The notes under the pieces were generated by a model, which was given only the letters and a program-made list of their open reading frames with translations, did not search any database and was not told the origin of the DNA. Below, one piece after another: positions 1 to 7,960 of a stretch of 16,530 nucleotides of DNA. The stretch lies in contig JAEZBO010000243.1 in the NCBI GenBank assembly GCA_023427085.1, forward strand, positions 1-16,530, in the 5' to 3' direction. The stretch comes from Pseudomonadota bacterium (GTDB taxonomy: Bacteria; Pseudomonadota; Gammaproteobacteria; Burkholderiales; Burkholderiaceae_B). The first letter of the stretch is position 1. Every line of letters starts with the position of its first letter. Position numbers and translations under genes: made by a program.

Positions 1-56
1 TCGTCCGCCAGCGTGGCGGCCGGCCGGGAAACCTGATCGTTGGCAGGGATGTTCAT
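1..56 (-). CDS. Second ABC transporter ATP-binding subunit (DppF/OppF-like), N-terminal fragment
   Basis: Only the first 18 codons are in the window (MNIPANDQVSRPAATLAD); the rest lies beyond position 1. The ATG at 56-54 overlaps the TGA stop of the upstream ATPase gene (55-53) in an ATGA junction, which implies translational coupling. AGGAGG lies just upstream at a good distance, so the start is well supported. The fragment contains no diagnostic motif. The identity is inferred from context: in peptide-type importers the DppD-like ATPase gene is usually followed by its DppF-like partner, and the two form the nucleotide-binding heterodimer that powers uptake. It could be another gene that merely follows in the operon. 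Confidence 0.6.
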   Translation of the reverse strand, partial: MNIPANDQVSRPAATLAD

Positions 57-1030
57 GCTGCCTCCTGGCGCAGGTCATGCAGCCAACAGGCAGCTTGCGA
101 GCTGCCGGCCGACATCAGTTCGGGACGCTCGCGCACGCAACGATCCATCCGCGCCGGACAGCGCGGATTGAACGCACAGCCTGGCGGGATCGCGGTCAGC
201 CGCGGCATGCTGCCGTCGATCTGCACCAGCCGCTCGGCATGGCCCTCGAGCGACGGGATCGAGCCCATCAGCCCGCGGGTGTAGGGGTGCGACGGCTCGT
301 GGATGACCTTGTCGACCGGGCCGATCTCGGCCACGCGGCCGGCGTACATCACCGCCACGCGGTCGGCGGTTTCGGCGATCACGCCCATGTCGTGCGTGAT
401 CAGCATCACCGCCGTGCCCTGCTCGCGGCACAGCTTCTTGATCAGGTCGATGATCTGCGCCTGGATCGACACGTCCAGCGCGGTGGTCGGTTCGTCGGCG
501 ACGATCAGCCGCGGCTCGGCCGCCAGCGCCAGCGCGATCACGACCCGCTGGCGCATGCCGCCCGAGAACTGGTGCGGGAAATGATCGATGCGCTCGCGCG
601 CCGCCGGGATGCCGGTGGCCGCCAGCAGTTCGATGGCGCGCGCGCGCGCCTGCGACCAGCTCAGCGGCAGGTGCGTGACGATGGTCTCGGTCAGCTGCCG
701 GCCCACCGTGTACAGCGGATTGAGCGAGGTCAGCGGATCCTGGAAGATCGCGCCGATCTGGCGGCCGCGCACGCGCCGCATCGCATCGGCCGGCAGGTTG
801 TCGATGCGTTTGCCGTCGAGCAGGATCTCGCCGGCGCCGATGCGCCCGGGCGGCTCGAGCAGCCCGATGATGGCCGCGCCGGTCAGCGACTTGCCGGCGC
901 CGGACTCGCCGACCACGCCCAGCACTTCGCCGGCCGAGATCGAGAACGACACGTCGTCGAGCGCCCGCAGCACGCCGCGGCGGGTGGGAAATTCGACCCG
1001 CAGATTGCGGACTTCGAGTAGATGATTCAT
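53..1030 (-). CDS. Peptide/nickel-type ABC transporter ATP-binding protein (DppD/OppD-like)
   Basis: This is a 325-residue cytoplasmic ATPase that should couple ATP hydrolysis to solute import through the two permeases encoded just upstream. Visible motifs are Walker A GESGAGKSL (about residues 41-49), the Q-loop FQDPLTSLNP (about 96-105), the ABC signature FSGGMRQR (155-162), Walker B LIVADEP (175-181) and the switch His in ITHD (211-214). The C-terminus has the oligopeptide/dipeptide transporter extension with GCAFNPRCPARMDRC (about 284-298) and a further Cys near 315. This Cys pattern is typical of DppD/OppD and is reported to bind an Fe-S cluster in some members. The ATG at 1030 is preceded by AAGGAG and lies 19 nt after the DppC-like stop. 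The stop overlaps the next ATPase start. The length is normal for the family. The substrate cannot be read from this subunit. Confidence 0.93.
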   Translation of the reverse strand: MNHLLEVRNLRVEFPTRRGVLRALDDVSFSISAGEVLGVVGESGAGKSLTGAAIIGLLEPPGRIGAGEILLDGKRIDNLPADAMRRVRGRQIGAIFQDPLTSLNPLYTVGRQLTETIVTHLPLSWSQARARAIELLAATGIPAARERIDHFPHQFSGGMRQRVVIALALAAEPRLIVADEPTTALDVSIQAQIIDLIKKLCREQGTAVMLITHDMGVIAETADRVAVMYAGRVAEIGPVDKVIHEPSHPYTRGLMGSIPSLEGHAERLVQIDGSMPRLTAIPPGCAFNPRCPARMDRCVRERPELMSAGSSQAACWLHDLRQEAA

Positions 1031-1049
1031 GGTCGCTCCTTGGGTCCGG

Positions 1050-1964
1050 CTAGCTCAGCCTGGGATTGAGCGCATCGCGCAGCCAATCGCCCAGCAGGTT
1101 GACCGACAGCACCAGCAGCACCAGCGCCAGGCCCGGGAAGATGGTGATCCACCACTCGCCGGAGAACAGGAAATCGTTGCCGATACGGATCAGCGTACCC
1201 AGCGACGGCGAAGTCGGCGGCACGCCCACCCCCAGGAACGACAGCGTCGCCTCGGTGATGATGGCGGTGGCCAGGTGCACGGTCGCCAGCACCAGCACCG
1301 GCCCCATGACGTTGGGCAGCACGTGGCGGAACATGATCACGCGCGACGAGATGCCGATCACCCGCGCCGCCTGCACGTACTCGCGGTTCTTCTCGACCAG
1401 CGTCGAGCCGCGCACCGTGCGGGCGTATTGCGGCCAGCCGGCCAGCGCGATCGCGCCCACCAGCACCGGGAACGCGATCACGTCGTGGTCGGTGGACGAC
1501 ACCACCGCGCGCGCCACGCCGTCGATCAGCAAGGCAATCAGGATCGCCGGGAACGACAGCTGCACGTCGGCCACGCGCATGATGAAGGCGTCGAGCCGGC
1601 CGCCCAGGTAGCCGGACAGCAGCCCCAGGCCGATCCCGATCAACATCGACAGCGCCACCGACGCCAGCCCGATCAGCAAGGACACGCGGGTGCCGTACAA
1701 CAGCGCCGAATACAGGTCGCGGCCCTGGCTGTCGGTACCCAGCAGGTAGTTGGCGGTGCCGCCATCGAGCCAGGCCGGCGGTTGCAAGGCGTCGATCAGG
1801 TTGATCGTCGCCAGGTCGAAGGGATTGTGCGGCGCGACCCAGCCGGCGCCGAAGGCACCGACCATCATCAGGACGAACAGCAGGGTCGCCGCGACGGCGA
1901 CCGGGGAATGGCGCCAGGACCACAGCAGGTCGCTGTCCCACCAGCGTGCAAGGGTCGCTTTCAT
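1050..1964 (-). CDS. Peptide-type ABC transporter permease (DppC/OppC-like)
   Basis: This 304-residue inner-membrane permease is one of the two subunits that form the translocation channel. A short cytoplasmic N-terminus precedes a first hydrophobic helix (about 21-41). The DppC hallmark LGTDSQGRDLYSALLYGTR sits at about 75-93. Several hydrophobic segments follow (about 95-120, 138-150, 165-178, 220-245, 273-292). The EAA-type loop that contacts the ATPase is around 197-235 (YVQAARVIG through FRHVLPNV, then TEATLSFLGVG). I chose the ATG at 1964 because it is preceded by GGGAGG at 6 nt and begins a typical DppC N-terminus. The 58 extra in-frame upstream codons overlap the DppB-like gene and encode no family-like sequence. 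The ATG shares one base with the TGA of that gene (TGATG), which implies coupled translation. Confidence 0.93.
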   Translation of the reverse strand: MKATLARWWDSDLLWSWRHSPVAVAATLLFVLMMVGAFGAGWVAPHNPFDLATINLIDALQPPAWLDGGTANYLLGTDSQGRDLYSALLYGTRVSLLIGLASVALSMLIGIGLGLLSGYLGGRLDAFIMRVADVQLSFPAILIALLIDGVARAVVSSTDHDVIAFPVLVGAIALAGWPQYARTVRGSTLVEKNREYVQAARVIGISSRVIMFRHVLPNVMGPVLVLATVHLATAIITEATLSFLGVGVPPTSPSLGTLIRIGNDFLFSGEWWITIFPGLALVLLVLSVNLLGDWLRDALNPRLS

Positions 1965-2944
1965 CAGTGGCCTCCCGCGCGGCCCAGGCGCAGCCTGGGA
2001 TCGACGACAAAATACAGCAGGTCGACAACGAGGTTGATGACCACGAACACCAGGGCGATCAGACAGAGATAGGCCGCCATCACTGGCACGTCGGCGAACT
2101 GCACCGCCTGGATGAACAGCAGGCCCATGCCGGGCCACTGGAACACCGTCTCGGTGACGATCGCGAAGGCGATGATGCCGCCCAGCTGCAGGCCGGTGAT
2201 GGTGATGACCGGCACCAGCGTGTTCTTGAGCGCATGGCCGAAATGGATCACGCGCTTGCTGAGCCCGCGCGCGTGGGCGAACTTGATGTAGTCGGCGCGC
2301 AGCACCTCGAGCATCTCGGAACGCACCAGCCGCATGATCAGCGTTAGCTGGAACAGCGACAGCGTGATGGCCGGCAGGATCAGGTGCTGCCAGCCGCTGG
2401 CGGTCAGCAGGCCGGTGCTCCAGCCGCCGATGCGCACGGTCTCGCCGCGCCCATAACTGGGCAGCCAGCCCAGCTGCACCGAGAACACCAGGATCAGCAG
2501 GATGCCGATCAGGAAGGTCGGCAGCGACACCCCCAGCAGCGACACGGCCAGCAGCGACTGCGCCACCCAGCCCTTGCGCCGGAGCGCGGTGTAGACGCCC
2601 AACGGGACGCCGACCACCAGCGCCAGCAGCGCCGCGGCCAACGACAGCTCGACGGTGGCCGGCAGACGCTCGGCCAGCAAGGCCGAAACCGGTTGGGCCT
2701 GCCGCAGCGACAGGCCGAAGTCACCCTGCACGGCGTTTTCGACAAAACGCATGAACTGCACCGGCGCGGGCTGGTCCAGCCCGAGCGACTGGCGCAATTC
2801 GATACGGTCCTGTTCGGTGGCGTCCTGTCCCAGCATGATGGTGACCGGATCGCCGACGTAGCGGAAAAGCATGAACGCCAGCAAGGCGACCGTCAGCATG
2901 ACGGCGACGGCTTGCAGCAGGCGTCTGATGATGAAAGCAAGCAT
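1964..2944 (-). CDS. Peptide-type ABC transporter permease (DppB/OppB-like)
   Basis: This 326-residue inner-membrane permease should pair with the DppC-like subunit. The N-terminus MLAFIIRRLLQAVAVML is the standard DppB opening, with a transmembrane helix at about 8-28. It is followed by a periplasmic part containing the family motif GDFGLSLR (about 74-81) and PATVELSLAA (95-104). Further hydrophobic segments lie at about 100-120, 131-156, 188-205, 243-268 and 287-314. The EAA loop is at about 219-246 (YIKFAHARGLSKRVIHFGHA, then LKNTLVP). The Shine-Dalgarno match is weak (AGAGATCC before ATG), but the start gives the expected family N-terminus. A 190-nt gap separates it from the binding-protein gene upstream, and it runs directly into the next permease gene through TGATG. 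Confidence 0.93.
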   Translation of the reverse strand: MLAFIIRRLLQAVAVMLTVALLAFMLFRYVGDPVTIMLGQDATEQDRIELRQSLGLDQPAPVQFMRFVENAVQGDFGLSLRQAQPVSALLAERLPATVELSLAAALLALVVGVPLGVYTALRRKGWVAQSLLAVSLLGVSLPTFLIGILLILVFSVQLGWLPSYGRGETVRIGGWSTGLLTASGWQHLILPAITLSLFQLTLIMRLVRSEMLEVLRADYIKFAHARGLSKRVIHFGHALKNTLVPVITITGLQLGGIIAFAIVTETVFQWPGMGLLFIQAVQFADVPVMAAYLCLIALVFVVINLVVDLLYFVVDPRLRLGRAGGH

Positions 2945-3134
2945 GGATCTCTACCAGGGCGGGTGGCCCGAGGCGGGTCGCCCGGTCGTGTCAACCGGGG
3001 CGTGTGCCCAAGGCGCGCGTGGCACGGGCACGCAACCCGGCGCTTGTGGCGCGCGGGTTCGTGGCAGGAATGCGCCGCCCGGGGCCCGTGCCGCGCTTGC
3101 GGCCGCTAGGCGCCCCGGGCAGGTGGCGGCGCGG
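2945..3134 (-). other. GC-rich gap between binding-protein and permease genes, with inverted repeats
   Basis: This 190-bp stretch has no convincing gene. It lies inside the transporter operon, just after the stop of the highly expressed class of gene (the solute-binding protein) and before the permease genes. It contains a 9-bp inverted repeat, GCCCGGGGC (3077-3085) with GCCCCGGGC (3112-3120), 15 nt past the binding-protein stop. It also contains a weaker 6-bp pair, GTGCCC (3004-3009) with GGGCAC (3026-3031). No T-run follows either structure, so they do not look like complete intrinsic terminators. I infer that they may stabilise the 3' end of the binding-protein mRNA or attenuate readthrough, giving more binding protein than channel. 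That arrangement is common in ABC importer operons. Confidence 0.45.
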
Positions 3135-4706
3135 TCAGTCGATCTTGACCCATTCGGCCGACAGGCGATTGTCGGCGCGGTGGATCACGTTGACGTTCTT
3201 CTTCATGGCCCAGGGGATCACCTGGTCATGCAGCGGAATGTGGCCGAATTCCTGGGCGTGGATCTCGAGCACCTTGTGGATCGCCGCGGTGCGCTTGGCT
3301 TCGTCGGTCTCGACCTTGATCTGATCGACCAGCTTGTCGACCTCGGCGTTCTTGTACTGGCCGAAGTTGAACGAGCCGTCGGCGCCTTCGTTCTTGCTGC
3401 GGATCAGGCTTTGCAGCGTGTACAGCGCGTCGAAGGTCGGCACGCCCCAGCCGAACAGGTAGGCGCTGGTGTCGAACGACTGCACCTTCGGGAAGTAGGT
3501 GGCGCGCGGCATCGCATTGAGCCTGGCGGTCACGCCCACGCGCGCCCACATCGCCACCACCGCCTGGCAGATCGCCTCGTCGTTGATGTAGCGGTTGTTG
3601 GGACAGTCGAGCGTGAAGTTCAGGCCCTTTTCGTAGCCGGCCTCTTTGAGCAGGGCCTTGCTGCGCTCGGGATCGTAGGGCACGCGCTGCGACAGCTTTT
3701 CGGTCCAGCCCTGCACCTGCGGCGCGATCATCGTGCCGGTGGGCGCCGACAGGCCGCGCATGACGGCCTTCTTGATCGCCTCGACGTCGATGGCGCGATA
3801 CAGCGCCTCGCGCACGCGCACGTCGGCAAAGGGGTTCTTGTCCTTGATGTCGGAATACTTGAGCTGCTTGCTGGCCTGGTCCAGGCCCAGGTAGATGGTG
3901 CGGTATTCGTTGCCCTCGACCACCTTGGCCTGCTGCTGCAGGCGCTGCAGGTCTTGCGCGGGAGGATCGAGCACGAAGTCGATCTCGCCCGACAGCAAGG
4001 CGGCGGTGCGCGTGGCGGCCTGCTTGATCGGCGTGTAGATCACTTCGGTCACGTTGCCGACCTTGTCGGCCTTGCCCCACCACTGCGCGTTCTCGACGAA
4101 CACGGTGCGCACGTCGACTTCGCGGCTCTTGAGCTGGTAGGGGCCGGTGCCGTTGGCGTTGCGCGCCGAGAAGGTCTCCTCGTTCTTGGCGAAGTCCTGC
4201 GGCGCATTGGCGTTGTTCTTCTCGGACCACTGCTTGTCCATGATGAACACGTTGGTCAACTGGCGCAGCAGCACCGGGTTGGGACCGTTGGTGGTGATCT
4301 CGACGGTCAGCGGATCGATCGCGCGGGCATCCTTGATGCCGTTGGTGTAGGCCTTGAAATGCGAGGTCGGCGCCATCGCGCGCTTGACCGAGAACACCAC
4401 GTCTTCGGCATTGAACTCCGAGCCGTCATGGAACTTGACGCCCTCGCGCAGCTTGAAGCGCCAGGTGCTCGGATCGACCTGTTCCCACGACGTCGCCAGG
4501 CCGGGCGAGAGTTCGAACTTGGGGTTGTACTGCAGCAGCGGCTCGTAGACGTAGCTGGATGCGGCAATGGTCAGGCCTTCGTTCTGGGCGTGCGGGTCGA
4601 GCGTGAGGATATCGCCCTGGCTGGCCCAGCGTAGCGTCTTGGCGTGTCCGACGGCAGGCACGGCCAGAATGGCCGCGACGGTGGCTGCAATGAGGGTGCG
4701 GCGCAT
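3135..4706 (-). CDS. ABC transporter solute-binding protein, family 5 (DppA/OppA-like)
   Basis: This periplasmic receptor for the importer has 523 residues, normal for family 5. The N-terminus MRRTLIAATVAAILAVPAVG followed by HA is a Sec signal peptide with likely cleavage after HA (residue 22). No lipobox Cys is present, so the protein is probably soluble in the periplasm. The mature protein begins KTLRWASQGDILTLDPHAQN, typical of this family. The family signature region lies at about 71-110 (ATSWEQVDPSTWRFKLREGV, then KFHDGSEFNAEDVVFSVKRA). The ATG at 4706 has AGGAG 6 nt upstream. A further upstream in-frame ATG would add 33 non-signal residues and is rejected. The family carries di- and oligopeptides, opines, nickel, haem or sugars, and I cannot assign a substrate. 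A candidate promoter lies at 4777-4805. Confidence 0.93.
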   Translation of the reverse strand: MRRTLIAATVAAILAVPAVGHAKTLRWASQGDILTLDPHAQNEGLTIAASSYVYEPLLQYNPKFELSPGLATSWEQVDPSTWRFKLREGVKFHDGSEFNAEDVVFSVKRAMAPTSHFKAYTNGIKDARAIDPLTVEITTNGPNPVLLRQLTNVFIMDKQWSEKNNANAPQDFAKNEETFSARNANGTGPYQLKSREVDVRTVFVENAQWWGKADKVGNVTEVIYTPIKQAATRTAALLSGEIDFVLDPPAQDLQRLQQQAKVVEGNEYRTIYLGLDQASKQLKYSDIKDKNPFADVRVREALYRAIDVEAIKKAVMRGLSAPTGTMIAPQVQGWTEKLSQRVPYDPERSKALLKEAGYEKGLNFTLDCPNNRYINDEAICQAVVAMWARVGVTARLNAMPRATYFPKVQSFDTSAYLFGWGVPTFDALYTLQSLIRSKNEGADGSFNFGQYKNAEVDKLVDQIKVETDEAKRTAAIHKVLEIHAQEFGHIPLHDQVIPWAMKKNVNVIHRADNRLSAEWVKID

Positions 4707-4776
4707 GGTAGCTCCTGGATGGGGTGGCGAGCCGCTGGCGATACACATTACAAACAGCTGACTCGCAGTGGGGCCG

Positions 4777-4805
4777 ATAGTGCCGTACCGCAAACATTGC
4801 GTCAA
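4777..4805 (-). promoter_or_regulatory. Candidate sigma-70 promoter of the transporter operon
   Basis: On the minus strand TTGACG (4805-4800; five of six to the -35 consensus) is followed after 17 nt by CACTAT (4782-4777; three of six to the -10 consensus). The predicted start is about 60 nt before the binding-protein ATG. A second -10-like hexamer, TGTAAT (4752-4747; five of six), lies nearer the gene but has no good -35. The stretch 4707-4858 holds no gene and is more AT-rich than its surroundings, as expected for a promoter region. Confidence 0.4.
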
Positions 4806-4858
4806 TCTTCAGTCATATCCACGCAATAAATCGATATTCCGGATTGACCAGGCGGCAC

Positions 4859-5821
4859 TCAAGGACGTCGGCGCATGCGATCGCGCAGGTATAGCGCCGC
4901 GCCCAGCGGCCACATGATCACGCGCAGCAGATTGCCGGCCAGGCCCCGCAGGCCGCCGGGGCAGGCGGCCGCGCGTCCCGACTTGCCCAGGTGCAGGCCG
5001 AAGCGCGTGTAACGCGCGGCTGCCATCAAGAACTCTTTAGGCCGACCGCGAAACCACTCGAGCTGATGCGCCAGCAGTTCGTGGGCCAACATGAACAGGC
5101 CAGCGGCGTTGACCTGCGCCGCGTCGCGCGACAGCGAGTCGCCGCTGTCCTCGTAATACCGCACCACCTGATTGATGAAGCGGGTGCGGTAGCCGGCCCG
5201 TGCGATCGCCCACCACACCAGGCTTTCGGGCACAAAGCCCTCAATGTGTTCGGGAAACGGAAAGCGGGCCAGCACGTCGGTGCGCTGGAAGCCGAACTTT
5301 TCGCCGCCGACATGGCGGCTGAAATACATCTCGGTCGGCGAGCTGTCGTAGATGTCTTCGGGATAACGATCGCCGACCACCTTGCCATCGGGGTACGCGC
5401 ACAGCCCGGTGACCGCCGAATATGCGTCGCGGCGATCGGCCGGAATGCCGAGCCACGCGTCGTACAGGATCGCCAGCGCATCGGGCGGCATGCGGTCGTC
5501 GCTGTCGAGCGCGACGAACAGTTCTCCGCGGGCCTGCCGCACGCCCAGGTTGAAGGCCGCCTTCTTGTGGCGATGGGCCTGCTCGTAATACCGCAGCGGA
5601 AACGGCGCCTGCGCCGCCCAGCCCTGCACCAGCGCGCGGGTATCGTCGGTCGAGCCGTCGTCGACCACCACCCATTCGAAGTCGCCAAACTGCTGCGCGC
5701 ACAGGCTTTCATACACGCGCGGCAAGGTATGCGCCCGGTTGTACGTGGGCGTGAACACCGTAAAGACGTGGGATGCTGGCATGCTGCGATGCGCCATCGG
5801 GGAGACTGCCCAGTAGACCAT
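4859..5821 (-). CDS. Family 2 glycosyltransferase
   Basis: This is a cytoplasmic GT-A fold transferase of 320 residues that should transfer a sugar from a nucleotide-sugar donor to a surface polysaccharide or LPS-type acceptor. Visible motifs are the nucleotide-binding opening VFTPTYNRAHTLPRVYESL (about 22-40), VVVDDGSTDDT (51-61), and the metal-binding DxD-type motif ALDSDDR (104-110). A later acceptor-side region has PESLVWWAIAR and a C-terminal hydrophobic stretch near LLRVIMWPLGAALYL that may touch the membrane. The start is uncertain: ATGs at 5821, 5797 and 5782 are all possible. I chose 5821 because it alone has an AGG-containing upstream region. A longer in-frame extension to 6016 runs inside the neighbouring hydrolase gene and encodes Arg/Pro-rich non-family sequence. 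Donor and acceptor are unknown, and no other polysaccharide genes lie nearby. Confidence 0.85.
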   Translation of the reverse strand: MVYWAVSPMAHRSMPASHVFTVFTPTYNRAHTLPRVYESLCAQQFGDFEWVVVDDGSTDDTRALVQGWAAQAPFPLRYYEQAHRHKKAAFNLGVRQARGELFVALDSDDRMPPDALAILYDAWLGIPADRRDAYSAVTGLCAYPDGKVVGDRYPEDIYDSSPTEMYFSRHVGGEKFGFQRTDVLARFPFPEHIEGFVPESLVWWAIARAGYRTRFINQVVRYYEDSGDSLSRDAAQVNAAGLFMLAHELLAHQLEWFRGRPKEFLMAAARYTRFGLHLGKSGRAAACPGGLRGLAGNLLRVIMWPLGAALYLRDRMRRRP

Positions 5822-5832
5822 GCAGCCTGAAC

Positions 5833-5846
5833 CGATATTTGTATCG
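5833..5846. repeat. Short AT-rich inverted repeat before the glycosyltransferase gene
   Basis: CGATA and TATCG surround a 4-nt loop 12 nt upstream of the chosen glycosyltransferase start, in the 64-bp gap after the hydrolase stop. The gap is notably AT-rich for this genome. It could be part of a promoter or a small operator. The symmetry is short enough to arise by chance. Confidence 0.25.
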
Positions 5847-5885
5847 AAATGAAAATTCGGTGGTGGCCGCCAGCGCCGAGGCCGG

Positions 5886-6965
5886 CTACGGCGACGCAGG
5901 CTGGCAGCTGGTGGCGCGCCCGTCGACCGGCCCGAAATGCGGCGCGGCCCAGGCCGCCAGCGGCAGCGGCGGCTGTTGGCGCACGATGCGCTGGAAAATC
6001 GCCCGCACCTCGGCATTGCCGCCCATGCGGCTGGGCCAGCCGGCCGGCGTGACCGGCACCAGCACGCCAGCCGCGTCGCAGCGAGCCATCTCGAAACGGA
6101 AGGTGTACAGGCCCGGCACCCCCATGCGCATGTCGCTGACCACCAGCGCGCTGCCGATCAGGTCATAGCGCAACCAGTCGTCGGTGAACCAGCGCAGGCG
6201 CTGGTGCTGCGGCACGTCATCGAGCGCGCTGGCCAGTTCGAGCCCGCGCGGATGACGGACCCACTCGGGCGGACCGCGATCGAAGCTGCTGCTGATCGCC
6301 TCGTAGTAATGGCCGTCGGCAGTCTTGGCCAGCGTGCGCCAGACCAGTGTGTTGTACGGCGTCGGCAGCGCGCGCAGCTCGGTCACCGCGATGCCTTGCG
6401 CATCCAGCGCGGCCTGCACGCGCTGTTCGGCATACAGCCGCCCGCCCAGGCCGAAGAACAGGTAGGCGGTGCTGAACGCCAGCGCGCCCAGCATGCCGCG
6501 CCGCCAGCGCGCCGGCCCGCGGATCGCGGCGGCCAGCACCGCGCCCAGCAGAGGCAGGGTATAGACCGGATCGACGATGAAGACCGCCGACCAGCTGGCC
6601 GGTGTGGGCGCCAGCGGCCAGAACAGCTGGGTGCCGTAGATCGTGAACGCGTCGAGCAGCGGGTGCGTGATCAGCACCAGCCACAGCGTCAGGAACAAGC
6701 GCCAGCCGCCATACGGCGCATCCGGCCAACGCCTGCGGATCAGCCATGCCATCAGCGCCGCCAGCGCCGTCAGCACGAACACCGAGTGCGAGAAGCCGCG
6801 GTGGTAGGTCATCGTCGACACCGGATCGCCGTAACGCACGATCACGTCCAGATCGGGCAAGGTGGCCAGCAGCGCGCCGTACACCAGCGAGCGGCGGCCT
6901 TGCTGGCGGCCCAGCAGGCTGCCCTGGATCGCACTGCCGAGCAGTGCCTGGCTTAAGGAATCCAT
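5886..6965 (-). CDS. Membrane-bound metal-dependent hydrolase, YdjM/DUF457 family
   Basis: This inner-membrane protein of 359 residues has the conserved acidic/His pattern of the YdjM-type (LexA-binding inner-membrane-associated) hydrolase family. The motifs are MDSLSQALLGSAI at the N-terminus, LPDLDV (about 36-41), HRGFSHS (55-61) and THPLLDAFT (100-108), which are presumed metal ligands. Hydrophobic segments lie at about 60-76, 89-103, 130-150 and 160-175. The C-terminal 180 residues are soluble and unlike the shorter family members. The reaction is not established for the family. The ATG at 6965 has GAGG 6 nt upstream; an ATG six codons earlier lacks this. The gene diverges from the XRE regulator and is 64 bp upstream of the glycosyltransferase start on the same strand, so it may be co-transcribed with it. 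Confidence 0.85.
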   Translation of the reverse strand: MDSLSQALLGSAIQGSLLGRQQGRRSLVYGALLATLPDLDVIVRYGDPVSTMTYHRGFSHSVFVLTALAALMAWLIRRRWPDAPYGGWRLFLTLWLVLITHPLLDAFTIYGTQLFWPLAPTPASWSAVFIVDPVYTLPLLGAVLAAAIRGPARWRRGMLGALAFSTAYLFFGLGGRLYAEQRVQAALDAQGIAVTELRALPTPYNTLVWRTLAKTADGHYYEAISSSFDRGPPEWVRHPRGLELASALDDVPQHQRLRWFTDDWLRYDLIGSALVVSDMRMGVPGLYTFRFEMARCDAAGVLVPVTPAGWPSRMGGNAEVRAIFQRIVRQQPPLPLAAWAAPHFGPVDGRATSCQPASP

Positions 6966-7127
6966 CGTTGACCTCGCCGACAAAGTTCAAAATTTGTTTT
7001 ATTTTTCAATGACAAAGCCCGCCATAAGTTCAACATTGCGCGGCGTCCGGCACGGTGTTTTCGAGTATCTTAGGCAGGCACTAAAAACACGCTCTGACTC
7101 GTCATCCTGGTTTCGGCACTCTCCACC
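6966..7127. promoter_or_regulatory. Divergent AT-rich control region with repeated AAGTTCAA and GACAAAG elements
   Basis: This 162-bp gap separates the hydrolase gene (minus) from the XRE regulator gene (plus) and must hold both promoters. GACAAAG occurs at 6979-6985 and 7011-7017. AAGTTCAA occurs at 6983-6990 and 7026-7033, 43 bp apart, about four helical turns. In the first copy the two motifs are fused as GACAAAGTTCAA, whereas in the second they are separated by 8 nt. Autoregulation from divergent sites is usual for XRE regulators, so these are plausible operators. On the minus strand TTGTCA (7014-7009) is a good -35, but I find no convincing -10 at the right distance. Confidence 0.35.
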
Positions 7128-7919
7128 ATGTCGTCTTCCCCGGTCATTCACGCTACGCTGGCACTCGGCAGGTTTCTGCGGGCCCGGCGCGAATCGCTGA
7201 CACCGGAAGCGGTCGGCCTGCCGGCCGGCCGGCGGCGCCGGGTCAGCGGCCTGCGCCGCGCCGAGGTGGCCGAACGCGCCGCGGTCGGCATCGACTGGTA
7301 TATCGCGCTCGAGCAGGGCCGCGACGTCCGCCCTTCCGAGCACGTGCTGGCGCAGCTGTCCAAGGCACTGTTGCTGAACCCGGCCGAACGCGATCACCTG
7401 TTTGCGCTGGCCGGCCGCAGCCCGGCCTTGCGGCAACCGGCCCCGGCCGCCGACCTAAATCCCACGATCCGCCGCCTCATCGAACGCATGCAGCCGGACC
7501 CAGCCTATGTGCTGGATGCGGCCTGGGACATCCTGGCCGCCAATCCCGCCGCCGCCGAACTGTGGGGCCTCGACGATGGCGATGCCACCCATCCGCGCAA
7601 CCTGCTGTGGAATACCTTCGTGGTCCGCCCGCGGCCCGACGACGAACAGTGGTTGCGGCTGACGGATTATTTTTTGCGCTCGTTCCGCCGGCAGGCCGCC
7701 GCGTACCCCGAACAGGCCCGCATCGCCCGCCTGATCGCCGACCTGGAGGCCGCCAGCGAACGCTTCCGCGATCTCTGGGGCCAGTCCGAGGTGCGTGACA
7801 CCCGCGGCGGCCGCAAGCAGTTGCGGCACCCGGTCGATGGGCTGCGAACCTACGATTTCGCGGCGCTTGCGATCCCCGACCTGCCCGGTGCCTATCTGTT
7901 CGTCTACACCGATCCCTGA
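7128..7919 (+). CDS. XRE-family transcriptional regulator with MmyB/MltR-type ligand-binding domain
   Basis: This cytoplasmic DNA-binding protein of 263 residues belongs to a common actinobacterial and proteobacterial regulator family. The N-terminal helix-turn-helix covers about residues 12-85. It includes LGRFLRARRESL, the family hallmark RRRRVSGLRRAEVAERA (about 35-51), and GIDWYIALEQGRDVRPS (54-70). The C-terminal domain (about 108-260) is the MmyB-like ligand-binding, PAS-like part. It is marked by PAYVLDAAWDILAANPAAAELWG (about 125-147), and its proposed ligands are small hydrophobic molecules or fatty acids. No Shine-Dalgarno sequence is obvious before the ATG. The family often controls a divergently transcribed enzyme gene, which suggests the neighbouring hydrolase as a target, an inference supported only by context and by repeats in the shared promoter region. 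Confidence 0.9.
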   Translation: MSSSPVIHATLALGRFLRARRESLTPEAVGLPAGRRRRVSGLRRAEVAERAAVGIDWYIALEQGRDVRPSEHVLAQLSKALLLNPAERDHLFALAGRSPALRQPAPAADLNPTIRRLIERMQPDPAYVLDAAWDILAANPAAAELWGLDDGDATHPRNLLWNTFVVRPRPDDEQWLRLTDYFLRSFRRQAAAYPEQARIARLIADLEAASERFRDLWGQSEVRDTRGGRKQLRHPVDGLRTYDFAALAIPDLPGAYLFVYTDP

Positions 7920-7960
7920 GACCCGCGCCACGGCAGGGCCCAGGCAAGGCGGCCGCGGCC

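Noticed and set aside
2871..4634. A 587-codon open frame on the plus strand opposite the solute-binding protein
   Set aside because: It is a shadow of the binding-protein gene; the translation shows no family features and crosses two real genes.
5822..6016. 65-residue N-terminal extension of the glycosyltransferase
   Set aside because: It overlaps the 3' end of the hydrolase gene and encodes Arg/Pro-rich sequence unlike any family 2 transferase N-terminus.
7951..7960. GGCCGCGGCC palindrome as a terminator between the convergent genes
   Set aside because: There is no loop and no T-run on either side, and a 10-bp GC palindrome is common by chance at this GC content.
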